From: Gemmatimonadota bacterium
GTDB taxonomy: Bacteria > Gemmatimonadota > Gemmatimonadetes > Gemmatimonadales > GWC2-71-9
Direction of reading: 5' to 3'
DNA: 13,133 nt
NCBI GenBank assembly: GCA_025361465.1
Contig: JANYAG010000095.1
Coordinates: forward strand, 1-13,133
Below, one piece after another: positions 6,005 through 12,257 of this stretch. The notes under the pieces are model-generated. The model did not search any database, had not been told where the DNA came from, and worked only from the letters and a program-made list of their open reading frames with translations. How positions within the stretch are numbered: position 1 is the first letter of the stretch; each line of letters starts with the position of its first letter. The position numbers were made by a program, and so were the translations under genes.

Positions 6005-7813
6005 GTGCGGTCGCGGCTGTTCGGGCTGGTGCGGCCATACAGCGGCTTGTTCGTGGCCGGGCTGGTGATGGCCTTCATCGGGTCGGTGCTCGACGGCGCC
6101 ACGGTGGTCTTCCTCAATCCGCTGCTCAAGCTGCAGTTCCCTGACTCGGGGGGCATCGGTGCCGCGGGTACCCGATTGGAGTCGATCCTCGATACGCTGC
6201 TCAATCCGCTGATCGGCGGGCTGGCCCCGGGCGAGCAGGTGCTGCGGCTGGTGCTGCTCTTCATCGGGGCGGTCTTCCTCAAGAACCTCACCTCGTACCT
6301 CGCCGCGTACTGTTCGGTGCTGGTACAGGAAGGGATGGTGCGCGACCTGCGCGCCCGCCTCTACGATCACCTGCTGCGCGTCGACCTCGGCATTTTTCAG
6401 CGCACCCGCGGCGGCCAGCTCGCCACGGCGCTGGTGGCCGACGCCGACCAGATCAAGCTCGTGGTGGTGGCGGTGCTCGCCGCCTTCTTCCAGAACTTCG
6501 TGATGATTGCCACCACCATCGCGCTGCTGCTGGCGATGTCGGTGCGCCTCACCGGCATGGTGCTGATCCTGGCGCCGATCCTGGTGTTCGGTGTCCGAAT
6601 GCTGCTCAAGCGGCTGAAGCGCCATGCCCAGGCGTTCGCGCACGAGCGTGGTGAGTTGACCGCGACCGTTTCGGAGCGGCTCGGCGCGGTGAAGCTGGTG
6701 CGCGCCTTTGGGGCCGAGGGGACCGAATCGGCCGGCTTCGCGTCGCAGGCCGACCGCTATCGCAAGTGGATCGTGCGCACCCAGCGCTTTGCGCTGCTCA
6801 CCTCGCCGGTGAGCGAAATCTTCGGCGGCGCGATCGTCATGCTGGTGCTCTGGGCAGCTTCCAATCAGGGCATCTCCGGTGTGCACATGAACGGTTCGAT
6901 GACAGTGGTCTTCATCGTCACGGCACTGCGGGTGATGTCGCCCCTCAAGGCGATCACCCAGGTGCCGGCGCAGTTGGCGATGGCCGAGGCGAGCGCCGCG
7001 CGGATCTTCGAGTTGCTCGACACGCCGGCCGTCGAAGTGGATCGACCGGGTGCGCGCGAGGCGGTCTTTGGGCGCGACCTGGTCTTCGATCACGTCACCT
7101 TCGGGTATGACCCCGGCACGCCGGTGCTGCAGGACATTTCGCTCACGGTGCGCAAGGGTGAGGTGGTGGCCCTGGTGGGGCCAAGCGGGGCGGGGAAGAC
7201 CACCCTGCTGGAACTGGTGCCGCGCTTCCACGAGCCGACATCGGGCGAGCTGCGGCTGGACGGCATTCCCCTGGCCGAGCTGACCCGCGGCTCGCTGCGG
7301 AAGCTGATTGCCGTCGTCAGCCAGGACACGGTACTATTGCATGACACGGTGCGCGCCAACATCGCCTACGGCCAGGGCAACGCGACCGACGAGGAAGTGC
7401 ACGCGGCTGCGGTGGCGGCCAACGCCCACCTCTTCATCGAGAATCTCCCCGAACGCTATGGTAAGGTGCTCGGCGAGCGCGGGGCCCGGCTGTCCGGCGG
7501 GCAGCGCCAGCGGATCGCCATCGCCCGGGCGCTGCTGCGCGACGCGCCGATCCTGATCCTCGACGAAGCCACCAGCGCGCTCGATACCGAATCGGAGCAG
7601 ATGGTGCAGGAGGCGATCGAACGGCTGATGCGCGACCGGACCGTGCTGGTGATCGCCCATCGCCTCGCGACCGTGCGCAACGCCGATCGCATCGCCGTGA
7701 TCGACGAGGGGCGACTGGTCGAGGTGGGAACACACAATGAACTGCTGGTGCGCGCCGGGCTCTACCGGCGGCTCCATGATCTCCAGTTCTCTATGGCCGA
7801 GGTGACCACGTGA
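6005..7813 (+). CDS. MsbA-like ABC exporter (fused permease and ATPase)
   Basis: A 602-residue half-transporter of the MsbA/lipid or glycolipid exporter type, acting in the inner membrane as a dimer. The membrane domain (about 10-325) has hydrophobic segments near 12-40, 80-103, 150-180, 184-200 and 263-308. The ATPase domain (about 355-595) has Walker A GPSGAGKT (392-399), Q-loop Gln440, signature LSGGQ (496-500), Walker B ILILDE (516-521), D-loop SALD (524-527) and H-loop His552, so it should be active. The start used is GTG at 6005, 11 nt after the porX-like stop, with no good ribosome site. A CTG at 5990 overlapping that stop as CTGA, preceded by GAGG, is an alternative adding five residues. 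The end overlaps the next gene as GTGA. The substrate is unknown; the glycosyltransferase neighbours suggest lipid A or a lipid-linked saccharide. Confidence 0.92.
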   Translation: MRSRLFGLVRPYSGLFVAGLVMAFIGSVLDGATVVFLNPLLKLQFPDSGGIGAAGTRLESILDTLLNPLIGGLAPGEQVLRLVLLFIGAVFLKNLTSYLAAYCSVLVQEGMVRDLRARLYDHLLRVDLGIFQRTRGGQLATALVADADQIKLVVVAVLAAFFQNFVMIATTIALLLAMSVRLTGMVLILAPILVFGVRMLLKRLKRHAQAFAHERGELTATVSERLGAVKLVRAFGAEGTESAGFASQADRYRKWIVRTQRFALLTSPVSEIFGGAIVMLVLWAASNQGISGVHMNGSMTVVFIVTALRVMSPLKAITQVPAQLAMAEASAARIFELLDTPAVEVDRPGAREAVFGRDLVFDHVTFGYDPGTPVLQDISLTVRKGEVVALVGPSGAGKTTLLELVPRFHEPTSGELRLDGIPLAELTRGSLRKLIAVVSQDTVLLHDTVRANIAYGQGNATDEEVHAAAVAANAHLFIENLPERYGKVLGERGARLSGGQRQRIAIARALLRDAPILILDEATSALDTESEQMVQEAIERLMRDRTVLVIAHRLATVRNADRIAVIDEGRLVEVGTHNELLVRAGLYRRLHDLQFSMAEVTT

Positions 7814-8796
7814 GCGCCGTGCGTTCGGTCCTCTGCATCGCCGATTTCGACGACTACCACATCGCCCACGTGGCGCAGCAGTGCCGTGCCCTGACGCGCC
7901 TGGGCGCGCGGGTCGCCACCTTCGATCTCGGCGCCCGGCCGTCGCTGCTCACCCGGCTCCGCGGCGGCGACCTCGCGAAACGGCTCGAACGGGCGCTCGA
8001 TGAGCACACGCCCGATCTGGTGCTGGTGCCTGGTGGTGCGTCACTGCACGAGGACCTGGTCGACCGGCTGCGCGGCCGGGCGCGGGCGCGCTGGATCAAC
8101 TGGCTGCCCAACGACCTGCGGACGATCAGCGAGGCCACCGCGCTCGCCCGGCCCTACGACCACATCTACGCCATCGGCACCGATGTCGCCGCCGAACTGG
8201 CCGAACGACTCGGCCGCACCGTGGACGTGCTGGCGTTCGCCGCCGATCCCTCGGTGTACCGACCGCTCCGCACCCGCGACCAGTACCGCGCCAATGTGGT
8301 CTTTGCCGGCGCCGCCACGCCGCGGCGCGAGCGCCTCCTGTCCGAATTGGTGGAGTTCGGCCTGGCGCTCTGGGGTCCCGGGTGGCGCAACACCTCGCTG
8401 CGCGACTACTGCCGCGGCGAGGCAGCCAGCACCGTGGAGTACATCAACTCCTACGGTGGTGCCACGGTGGCGATCAACATCCATCATGTCGCGGTGGAGA
8501 ACGATCCCGGCGAGGCCTCGTGCAATCAGCGGCTGTTCGAGCTGGCGGCGATGGGCATCGCGCAGGTGGTCGATGAACGCGGCGACCTGCCGCGGTATTT
8601 CAAGGCCGGCGACGAGGTCGAGCTCTTCGCGGATGCCGGGGAATTGCGCGAGACGGTGCGCCGGCTGCTCGAAGATCCCGCCGAAGCCGAGCGACTCGGC
8701 GCCGCGGCACGCGCGCGCCTGCTCGAGCACCACACCTACATGCACCGTCTGCAGCAGCTGCTGCTCGATCAGCCGCGCCCGATCATCTCGCCGTAG
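7810..8796 (+). CDS. CgeB-like glycosyltransferase
   Basis: A 328-residue GT-B fold protein of the CgeB/DUF3880-plus-Glyco_trans_1_2 type. The N-terminal half begins with a short Rossmann-like strand, SVLCIADFDDYHIAHVA (about 6-22), and has the linker-type feature WINWLPNDLR (95-104). The C-terminal half has VVFAGAATPRRERLL (163-177), LWGPGW (187-192) and the characteristic NQRLFELAAMGIAQVVDERGD (239-259), followed by LLEDPAEAERLG and a C-terminal helix. This is the donor-binding domain layout of the family. The GTG start overlaps the exporter stop as GTGA, so translation is coupled. The 3' end overlaps the convergent GT4 gene by 28 bp. The reaction is unknown; in other bacteria relatives occur in spore, polysaccharide and protein-glycosylation loci. 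Confidence 0.85.
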   Translation: MSAVRSVLCIADFDDYHIAHVAQQCRALTRLGARVATFDLGARPSLLTRLRGGDLAKRLERALDEHTPDLVLVPGGASLHEDLVDRLRGRARARWINWLPNDLRTISEATALARPYDHIYAIGTDVAAELAERLGRTVDVLAFAADPSVYRPLRTRDQYRANVVFAGAATPRRERLLSELVEFGLALWGPGWRNTSLRDYCRGEAASTVEYINSYGGATVAINIHHVAVENDPGEASCNQRLFELAAMGIAQVVDERGDLPRYFKAGDEVELFADAGELRETVRRLLEDPAEAERLGAAARARLLEHHTYMHRLQQLLLDQPRPIISP

Positions 8797-9689
8797 ATGG
8801 CCAGGTAGCGCGCGGCCATCGCGCGATGGGTGAAGTGCTCCAGCACGCGGGCGCGAATCTGTTCGGGCTCCAATGCGTCGAGTGTCGGTCGCAAGTCCAC
8901 CAGTTCATCGAGGGTGTCGCCGAGCGCGCCGACATCGGGGGTGACAATCTCCGGCAGCGCGCCGCGACGGGTGCCCAGCACCGGCGTGCCGCTCACCATC
9001 GCCTCGATCGACGTCAGCCCGAACGGTTCGTCCCATTGCACCGGATTCCAGAGGCACGCTGCGCTCGACAGCAACAACGCTTTCCGCTCGCTCTTCACCT
9101 CGCCCACGAAACGGATGCCGCGTTGCAGCGTCGGACGCCAGCCACCCGCCACGATCAACCGTCGCCTGGCGCGCTGGGCGCCGGCCACGGCCCACTGCCA
9201 CCCCTTGACCGAGTGGAGCCGGCCGAGGAAGAGGTCGGCCGTCCCCTTGGACCGCGCGAAACGGTACTCGGCCGGGTCGAGTCCGTTGTGGACCCAGCGC
9301 GCCAGGCCATGCCGGCGCGCGTGGTCGGCCGAGATCCCGACGGCTCCAGGGGGCAGTACCTCACCGGGTTGCGCGTTGCCGTGCAGCGTCCAGAGCATGG
9401 GCAGATTGGCCGGGGCGCGATAGAGCGGGACGTGGGCGTGCAGGATGTCGGCATCGGCGGGGAGGTAGGGCGTCAGGTCGAGTCGTCCCGCGGTCTTGCC
9501 ACTCGTCGGCGGCACCGGCACCAGGGTGGCCTCGGGCACCCCGCTGCGCGCGGCGGCCAGCAGGGTGACCCGGGCTCCCAGTTCGGCCAGGCCACGCGCC
9601 AGCCAGACCACCACGCGCTCAGTGCCGCCGTATCCCTGCACCGGGAGCCGGGCCGGATGGTAGAGCACCACGTGCAGGGTGCTTGCCAT
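8769..9689 (-). CDS. GT4 family (group 1) glycosyltransferase
   Basis: A 306-residue GT-B retaining glycosyltransferase. The N-terminal acceptor domain carries the glycine-rich loop GYGGTERVVVWLARGL (19-34) and DILHAHVPLY (81-90). The C-terminal donor domain has FLGRLHSVKGW (154-164) and the E-x7-E motif EPFGLTSIE (Glu221, Glu229), then GTPVLGTRRGALPEIV. The length is at the short end for the family but both domains are complete. The start is ATG at 9687-9689. A GTG directly upstream (9692) would add one residue, and AGGG lies 6-9 nt before either. The gene is convergent with the porX-like operon and divergent from the GT2 pair. The sugar and acceptor cannot be deduced. Confidence 0.9.
   Translation of the reverse strand: MASTLHVVLYHPARLPVQGYGGTERVVVWLARGLAELGARVTLLAAARSGVPEATLVPVPPTSGKTAGRLDLTPYLPADADILHAHVPLYRAPANLPMLWTLHGNAQPGEVLPPGAVGISADHARRHGLARWVHNGLDPAEYRFARSKGTADLFLGRLHSVKGWQWAVAGAQRARRRLIVAGGWRPTLQRGIRFVGEVKSERKALLLSSAACLWNPVQWDEPFGLTSIEAMVSGTPVLGTRRGALPEIVTPDVGALGDTLDELVDLRPTLDALEPEQIRARVLEHFTHRAMAARYLAIYGEMIGRG
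8796..8829. terminator. Overlapping inverted repeats at the end of the porX-like operon
   Basis: GATGGCC (8796-8802) can pair with GGCCATC (8814-8820) around an 11-nt loop. The right arm is also part of a perfect 14-bp palindrome, CCATCGCGCGATGG (8816-8829), so two hairpins compete. The structure starts at the last base of the CgeB-like stop codon and lies inside the GT4 coding region. No U-tract follows, so terminator function is speculative. Confidence 0.25.
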
Positions 9690-9748
9690 CACCCCCGGCC
9701 CTGGTGGAGCTTTGCCGCTGGCATCTGGATCATCCCCCGGGGGCAGAC

Positions 9749-10612
9749 GTGAGGGTAGCCGGCTTTTCCATGGTACGCGACGCCACCCGTCTCGACTTTC
9801 CGTTCGAGGCGGCGGTGGCGTCGGTGCTGCCGGTGGTGGACGAGTTCGTGCTGGTCGTGGGTCGCTCCTCGGACGATACCCTCGCGCGGGCCCGGGCGAT
9901 CACCGATCCCCGCCTGCGCCTGGTCGAATCGGCGTGGGACTTCTCGCTGGGCAGCGCCGTGCTGGCGGTGGAAACCGATCGCGCCATGCGGAGTTGTCAC
10001 GCCGAGTGGGGAATCTATATCCAGGCCGATGAAGTGCTTGCCGATGGCGCGGCCGCCACGCTGCGCCAGGCGATCGAACGTCACGATGCCGACGCGCGAG
10101 TCGAAGGACTGCTGGTGGACTTTCGCCACTTCTACGGCGGCTTCGACACGGTGGCGCTCGACCGCGGCTGGTACCGGCGTGAAGTGCGTGCCATCCGTCT
10201 CGACTCAACGCTCGGCATTCACTCCTTCCGCGACGCGCAGGGATTTCGCGTCGGGCCTGAAAACCGGCGCATCCGTGCTGCCCGGAGCGGCGCGGTGATG
10301 CATCACTACGGCTGGGCGCGCCCGGCATGGGCGCTGGTGACCAAGCGAGCGCAGGATCGCATCATCTACGACACCGAACGCCAGAAGGACCCCGAGCGGC
10401 CGCTGCTGCCATGGTTTCCCGGGTTGCGGCCCTTCGCCGACCAGCACCCCGCACCGGTGGCGAAATGGATCGCCGCGCGTCGGAGCGACGAGCGGCTGGT
10501 CGAAGCGCCAAAGTGGGGCGCCAGGGAAGTGATGGCGCGGCTCACCTTTGCGCTGGAGCGCCTCAGCGGTGTGCGTCCGTTCGAGTTCCGCAACTACACC
10601 CTGGTGCGCTGA
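9749..10612 (+). CDS. GT2-like (GT-A fold) glycosyltransferase
   Basis: A 287-residue protein resembling a subgroup of family 2 glycosyltransferases. It starts MRVAGFSMVRDA and continues with LPVVDEFVLVVGRSSDDT (27-44), the usual first strand and nucleotide-binding loop. Where many GT2 enzymes have DxD, it has IQADEVL (91-97). The later HFYGG (127-131) and VMHHYGWAR (183-191) also fit this subgroup. I chose GTG at 9749 because it gives this family-like N-terminus and has GGGGG 5 nt upstream. The longer in-frame start at 9683 would overlap the start of the divergent GT4 gene. No membrane segment is evident. The stop overlaps the next ATG by one base (TGATG). Confidence 0.82.
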   Translation: MRVAGFSMVRDATRLDFPFEAAVASVLPVVDEFVLVVGRSSDDTLARARAITDPRLRLVESAWDFSLGSAVLAVETDRAMRSCHAEWGIYIQADEVLADGAAATLRQAIERHDADARVEGLLVDFRHFYGGFDTVALDRGWYRREVRAIRLDSTLGIHSFRDAQGFRVGPENRRIRAARSGAVMHHYGWARPAWALVTKRAQDRIIYDTERQKDPERPLLPWFPGLRPFADQHPAPVAKWIAARRSDERLVEAPKWGAREVMARLTFALERLSGVRPFEFRNYTLVR

Positions 10613-11370
10613 TGGCTCAACTGTTGCCGCTTTCGATCGTTGTCCCGGCGCGTGACGAAGCCGACCGGATCGTCGAGTTCCTCGATGCCCATCGCTGGGC
10701 GGCCGAGCGGATCGTGGTCGACAACGGTTCCTGCGACGAAACGGTGGCGCTCGCGACTGCGGCCGGGGCACGGGTGATCCATTGCCTCGATGGCACCATT
10801 GCCGATGCCCGCAACGCTGGTGCCGATGCGGCCTCCTACCCTTGGGTACTGGCGCTCGATGCCGACGAGCGGGCCGACCTGGCGTTGTCGGAGGAACTGG
10901 CGGGGCTGCTTCCCAACCCGCGCGCCGACGCCTATTTCATCCGGCGCCGCCATCTCTATCACGGCCGCGAGCAGCGGCACGGCACCCTGCGGCCCGACCT
11001 GGTGCTGCGCTTCTACCGGCGCTCGATGCGCTTCGAGCCGCGCAAGGTGCACGAGACCTTGCATGCGTCCGGCGTGATCGGGACGCTCTCGGCCACGATC
11101 TGCCACGACTCCTATCGCGATCGCGCCCACCACCTGGCCAAGCTCGAGCGCTATGCCCAGTGGGGTGCCGAGGACCTGCACGCCCGCGGCCGCCGGGCGA
11201 ACCTCTTCGATCGCCTGGTGCGGCCGTCCTGGCGGCTGTTCCGCTCCTACGTCCTGATGGGTGGCTTCCGCGATGGGGCCGCGGGGTGGGAGTTGGCGAG
11301 GCTCGAAGCGATCGGGGTCAAGCGGAAGTATGAGATACTTGCGGGGATGTCCAAGAAACAGTCACCCTGA
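10612..11370 (+). CDS. GT2 glycosyltransferase, WaaE/KdtX-like
   Basis: A 252-residue GT-A enzyme with the layout of the WaaE/KdtX (LPS core beta-glucosyltransferase) branch of GT2. It has LSIVVPARDEADRI (7-20), RIVVDNGSCDETVALA (33-48), ARNAGADAA near 66-74, and the metal-binding ALDADER (81-87) with Asp83-x-Asp85. Further on are RFYRRSMRFEPRKVHETL (133-150), with a conserved VHE, and a C-terminal region with FRSYVLMGGFRDGAAGW (210-226) that may lie on the membrane. It is translationally coupled to the preceding GT2 gene. The last residues (SP and the TGA) are encoded by the first 10 bases of the 95-bp repeat at 11361, so the C-terminus was probably reset by the repeat. A role in LPS core or another surface glycan is inferred. 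Confidence 0.9.
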   Translation: MAQLLPLSIVVPARDEADRIVEFLDAHRWAAERIVVDNGSCDETVALATAAGARVIHCLDGTIADARNAGADAASYPWVLALDADERADLALSEELAGLLPNPRADAYFIRRRHLYHGREQRHGTLRPDLVLRFYRRSMRFEPRKVHETLHASGVIGTLSATICHDSYRDRAHHLAKLERYAQWGAEDLHARGRRANLFDRLVRPSWRLFRSYVLMGGFRDGAAGWELARLEAIGVKRKYEILAGMSKKQSP

Positions 11371-11455
11371 GCGCAGCGAAGGGGATGCGTGGTCGGGCTG
11401 CGCGAGCGTTCTGCGTGGAGGAGAGACGCCTCTCCTTCGCTGCGCTCAGGATGAC
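11361..11455 (+). repeat. 95-bp palindromic repeat, copy A
   Basis: The element starts GTCACCCTGAGCGCAGCGAA and ends with the imperfect reverse complement (…GCTGCGCTCAGGATGAC). The terminal 24 bases pair with two mismatches, and partial pairing continues to about 30 bases. It is about 83% identical by my count to the reverse complement of copy B (12156-12250) over the same 95 bp. It overlaps the last 10 bases of the GT2 gene and ends 11 bp from the stop of the convergent barrel gene, so its hairpin could terminate both transcripts. It has no coding capacity and resembles a miniature (REP/MITE-like) element. Confidence 0.85.
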
Positions 11456-11466
11456 CGGTTCGATGG

Positions 11467-12087
11467 CTACATCGAGACGCTCACCACTCCCATCCACGTC
11501 CGGTTCTTCACCACATCCGTCGCGCCGTTCTTCGTGTTGATGTTCTTCAATCCCACATCGTAGCGCACGCTGAAGCCGAGGCGGTGGAAGGCGATCCCGG
11601 CGCCGACCATGGCGCTGATGTCGGACGATGCCACGTCGGCGTCGATGTCCTTGCAGTTGAAGGTGGTATCCGACCCCGGATTGGTGGTCTGGAGCCGCAG
11701 CTTGCAGCCGCTCTTGAAGGCGATTGACGGGCCCGCGATCAGCCAGGGGCGGATCGCACCGGTGCCGAAGTTGGCCCGCAGAAGCAGGGGCACCTCGAAG
11801 TAGGCGAGCTTGACCTCTTCGCTGACGTTTTGCGGGACGGCTTTGGCCTTGACGCCCTTGGTGACATAGCTGAGCTCAGGGCCGAACGAAAAGCGCTTGC
11901 CGAGCGGTGCGGTGGCGCTGATGCCCACCAGGAAGCCGGTGCGTGATGACTTGTTGGGGAAGTCCGCTGTCGCAGTGGTGGTGATATTTGCCGACACGCC
12001 CCCGGCGAGGAGGCCGAGGCGCACCTGGGCGCCGAGGGGGGCGGCGAGGAGCGCAAGCAGGGGCAGGACGCGCATTGGCTGTGGCAT
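11467..12087 (-). CDS. PorT-like outer-membrane beta-barrel protein, paralogue 1
   Basis: A 206-residue small barrel protein of the OMP_b-brl (PorT-like) type. A signal peptide (MPQPMRVLPLLALLAAPLGA, cleavage likely around residues 20-22) precedes alternating amphipathic strands: VRLGLLAGGVSAN, GFLVGISATAPLG, FSFGPELSYVTKGVK, AYFEVPLLLRANFG, IRPWLIAGPSIAF, GFSVRYDVGLKNI and WMGVVSVSM. A cysteine pair, Cys128 and Cys145, lies in a predicted loop and matches a pair in the paralogue at 12258. The ORF can be extended upstream, but that part is translated repeat DNA; ATG at 12087 gives a proper signal peptide, and ATG at 12075 is also possible. The C-terminal residue is Met, not the usual Phe. It may be a receptor, anchor or porin-like protein; specific function unknown. 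Confidence 0.8.
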   Translation of the reverse strand: MPQPMRVLPLLALLAAPLGAQVRLGLLAGGVSANITTTATADFPNKSSRTGFLVGISATAPLGKRFSFGPELSYVTKGVKAKAVPQNVSEEVKLAYFEVPLLLRANFGTGAIRPWLIAGPSIAFKSGCKLRLQTTNPGSDTTFNCKDIDADVASSDISAMVGAGIAFHRLGFSVRYDVGLKNINTKNGATDVVKNRTWMGVVSVSM

Positions 12088-12110
12088 CAGGGGGTCCGTG
12101 GGTTGATGGT

Positions 12111-12123
12111 ATTGCCAGGCAAT
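12111..12123. promoter_or_regulatory. Perfect 13-bp palindrome upstream of barrel gene 1
   Basis: ATTGCC-A-GGCAAT is a perfect inverted repeat with a one-base centre. It lies 24 bp upstream of the ATG of the barrel gene ending at 11467 and directly beside a half copy of the repeat element. It could be an operator, or the remains of a repeat insertion site. No regulator is identified. Confidence 0.25.
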
Positions 12124-12145
12124 GTCGTCCTGAGCGTAGCGAAAG
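12124..12145 (+). repeat. Half copy of the 95-bp repeat arm
   Basis: GTCGTCCTGAGCGTAGCGAA followed by AG matches the terminal arm of the 95-bp repeats, differing from the start of copy B at two of 22 positions. It is in the same orientation as the left end of copy B, which begins 10 bp further on. No second arm belonging to it is present, so it is a solo arm or the remnant of a deleted element. Confidence 0.75.
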
Positions 12146-12155
12146 TTGTCAGTGG

Positions 12156-12250
12156 GTCGTCCTGAGCGAAGCGAAGGACATGCGTCTCTCCCTTGCACTG
12201 AACGCTTGCTCAGACTCACCACGCATCCCCTTCGCTACGCTCAGGGTGAC
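12156..12250 (-). repeat. 95-bp palindromic repeat, copy B
   Basis: Exactly the length of copy A but in the opposite orientation. Its reverse complement starts GTCACCCTGAGCGTAGCGAA and aligns to copy A without gaps; most differences fall in the central loop, where the two halves do not pair. Its terminal arms pair over about 30 bases with some five mismatches. It lies 7 bp beyond the stop of the barrel gene at 12258-12872 and upstream of barrel gene 1, so it may terminate one transcript before the next gene. Confidence 0.85.
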
Positions 12251-12257
12251 CGTACCT

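Noticed and set aside
3918..6038. 706-codon minus-strand open frame opposite the porX-like gene
   Set aside because: Its translation is rich in Gly, Arg, His and Gln with no domain, and it runs antisense through a fully motif-supported gene and into the GT9 gene out of frame.
5909..7231. 440-codon minus-strand open frame opposite the ABC exporter
   Set aside because: Antisense shadow rich in His, Gln and Arg; the plus strand has a complete set of ABC exporter motifs.
9683..9748. Longer TTG start for the first GT2 gene
   Set aside because: It would overlap the start of the divergent GT4 gene, and the GTG at 9749 gives the family-like N-terminus with a G-rich ribosome site.
12088..12222. N-terminal extension of barrel protein 1 by 45 residues
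   Set aside because: The extension is translated from repeat DNA (copy B and the solo arm) and would bury the signal peptide.
11361..12250. CRISPR array
   Set aside because: The repeats are only two full copies plus one arm, in mixed orientation, with a gene between them and no regular spacers.
11361..12250. Composite transposon formed by the inverted 95-bp repeats around barrel gene 1
   Set aside because: No transposase gene, no visible target duplication, and each repeat lies similarly close to the 3' end of its own barrel gene, which fits independent insertion or a terminator role better.
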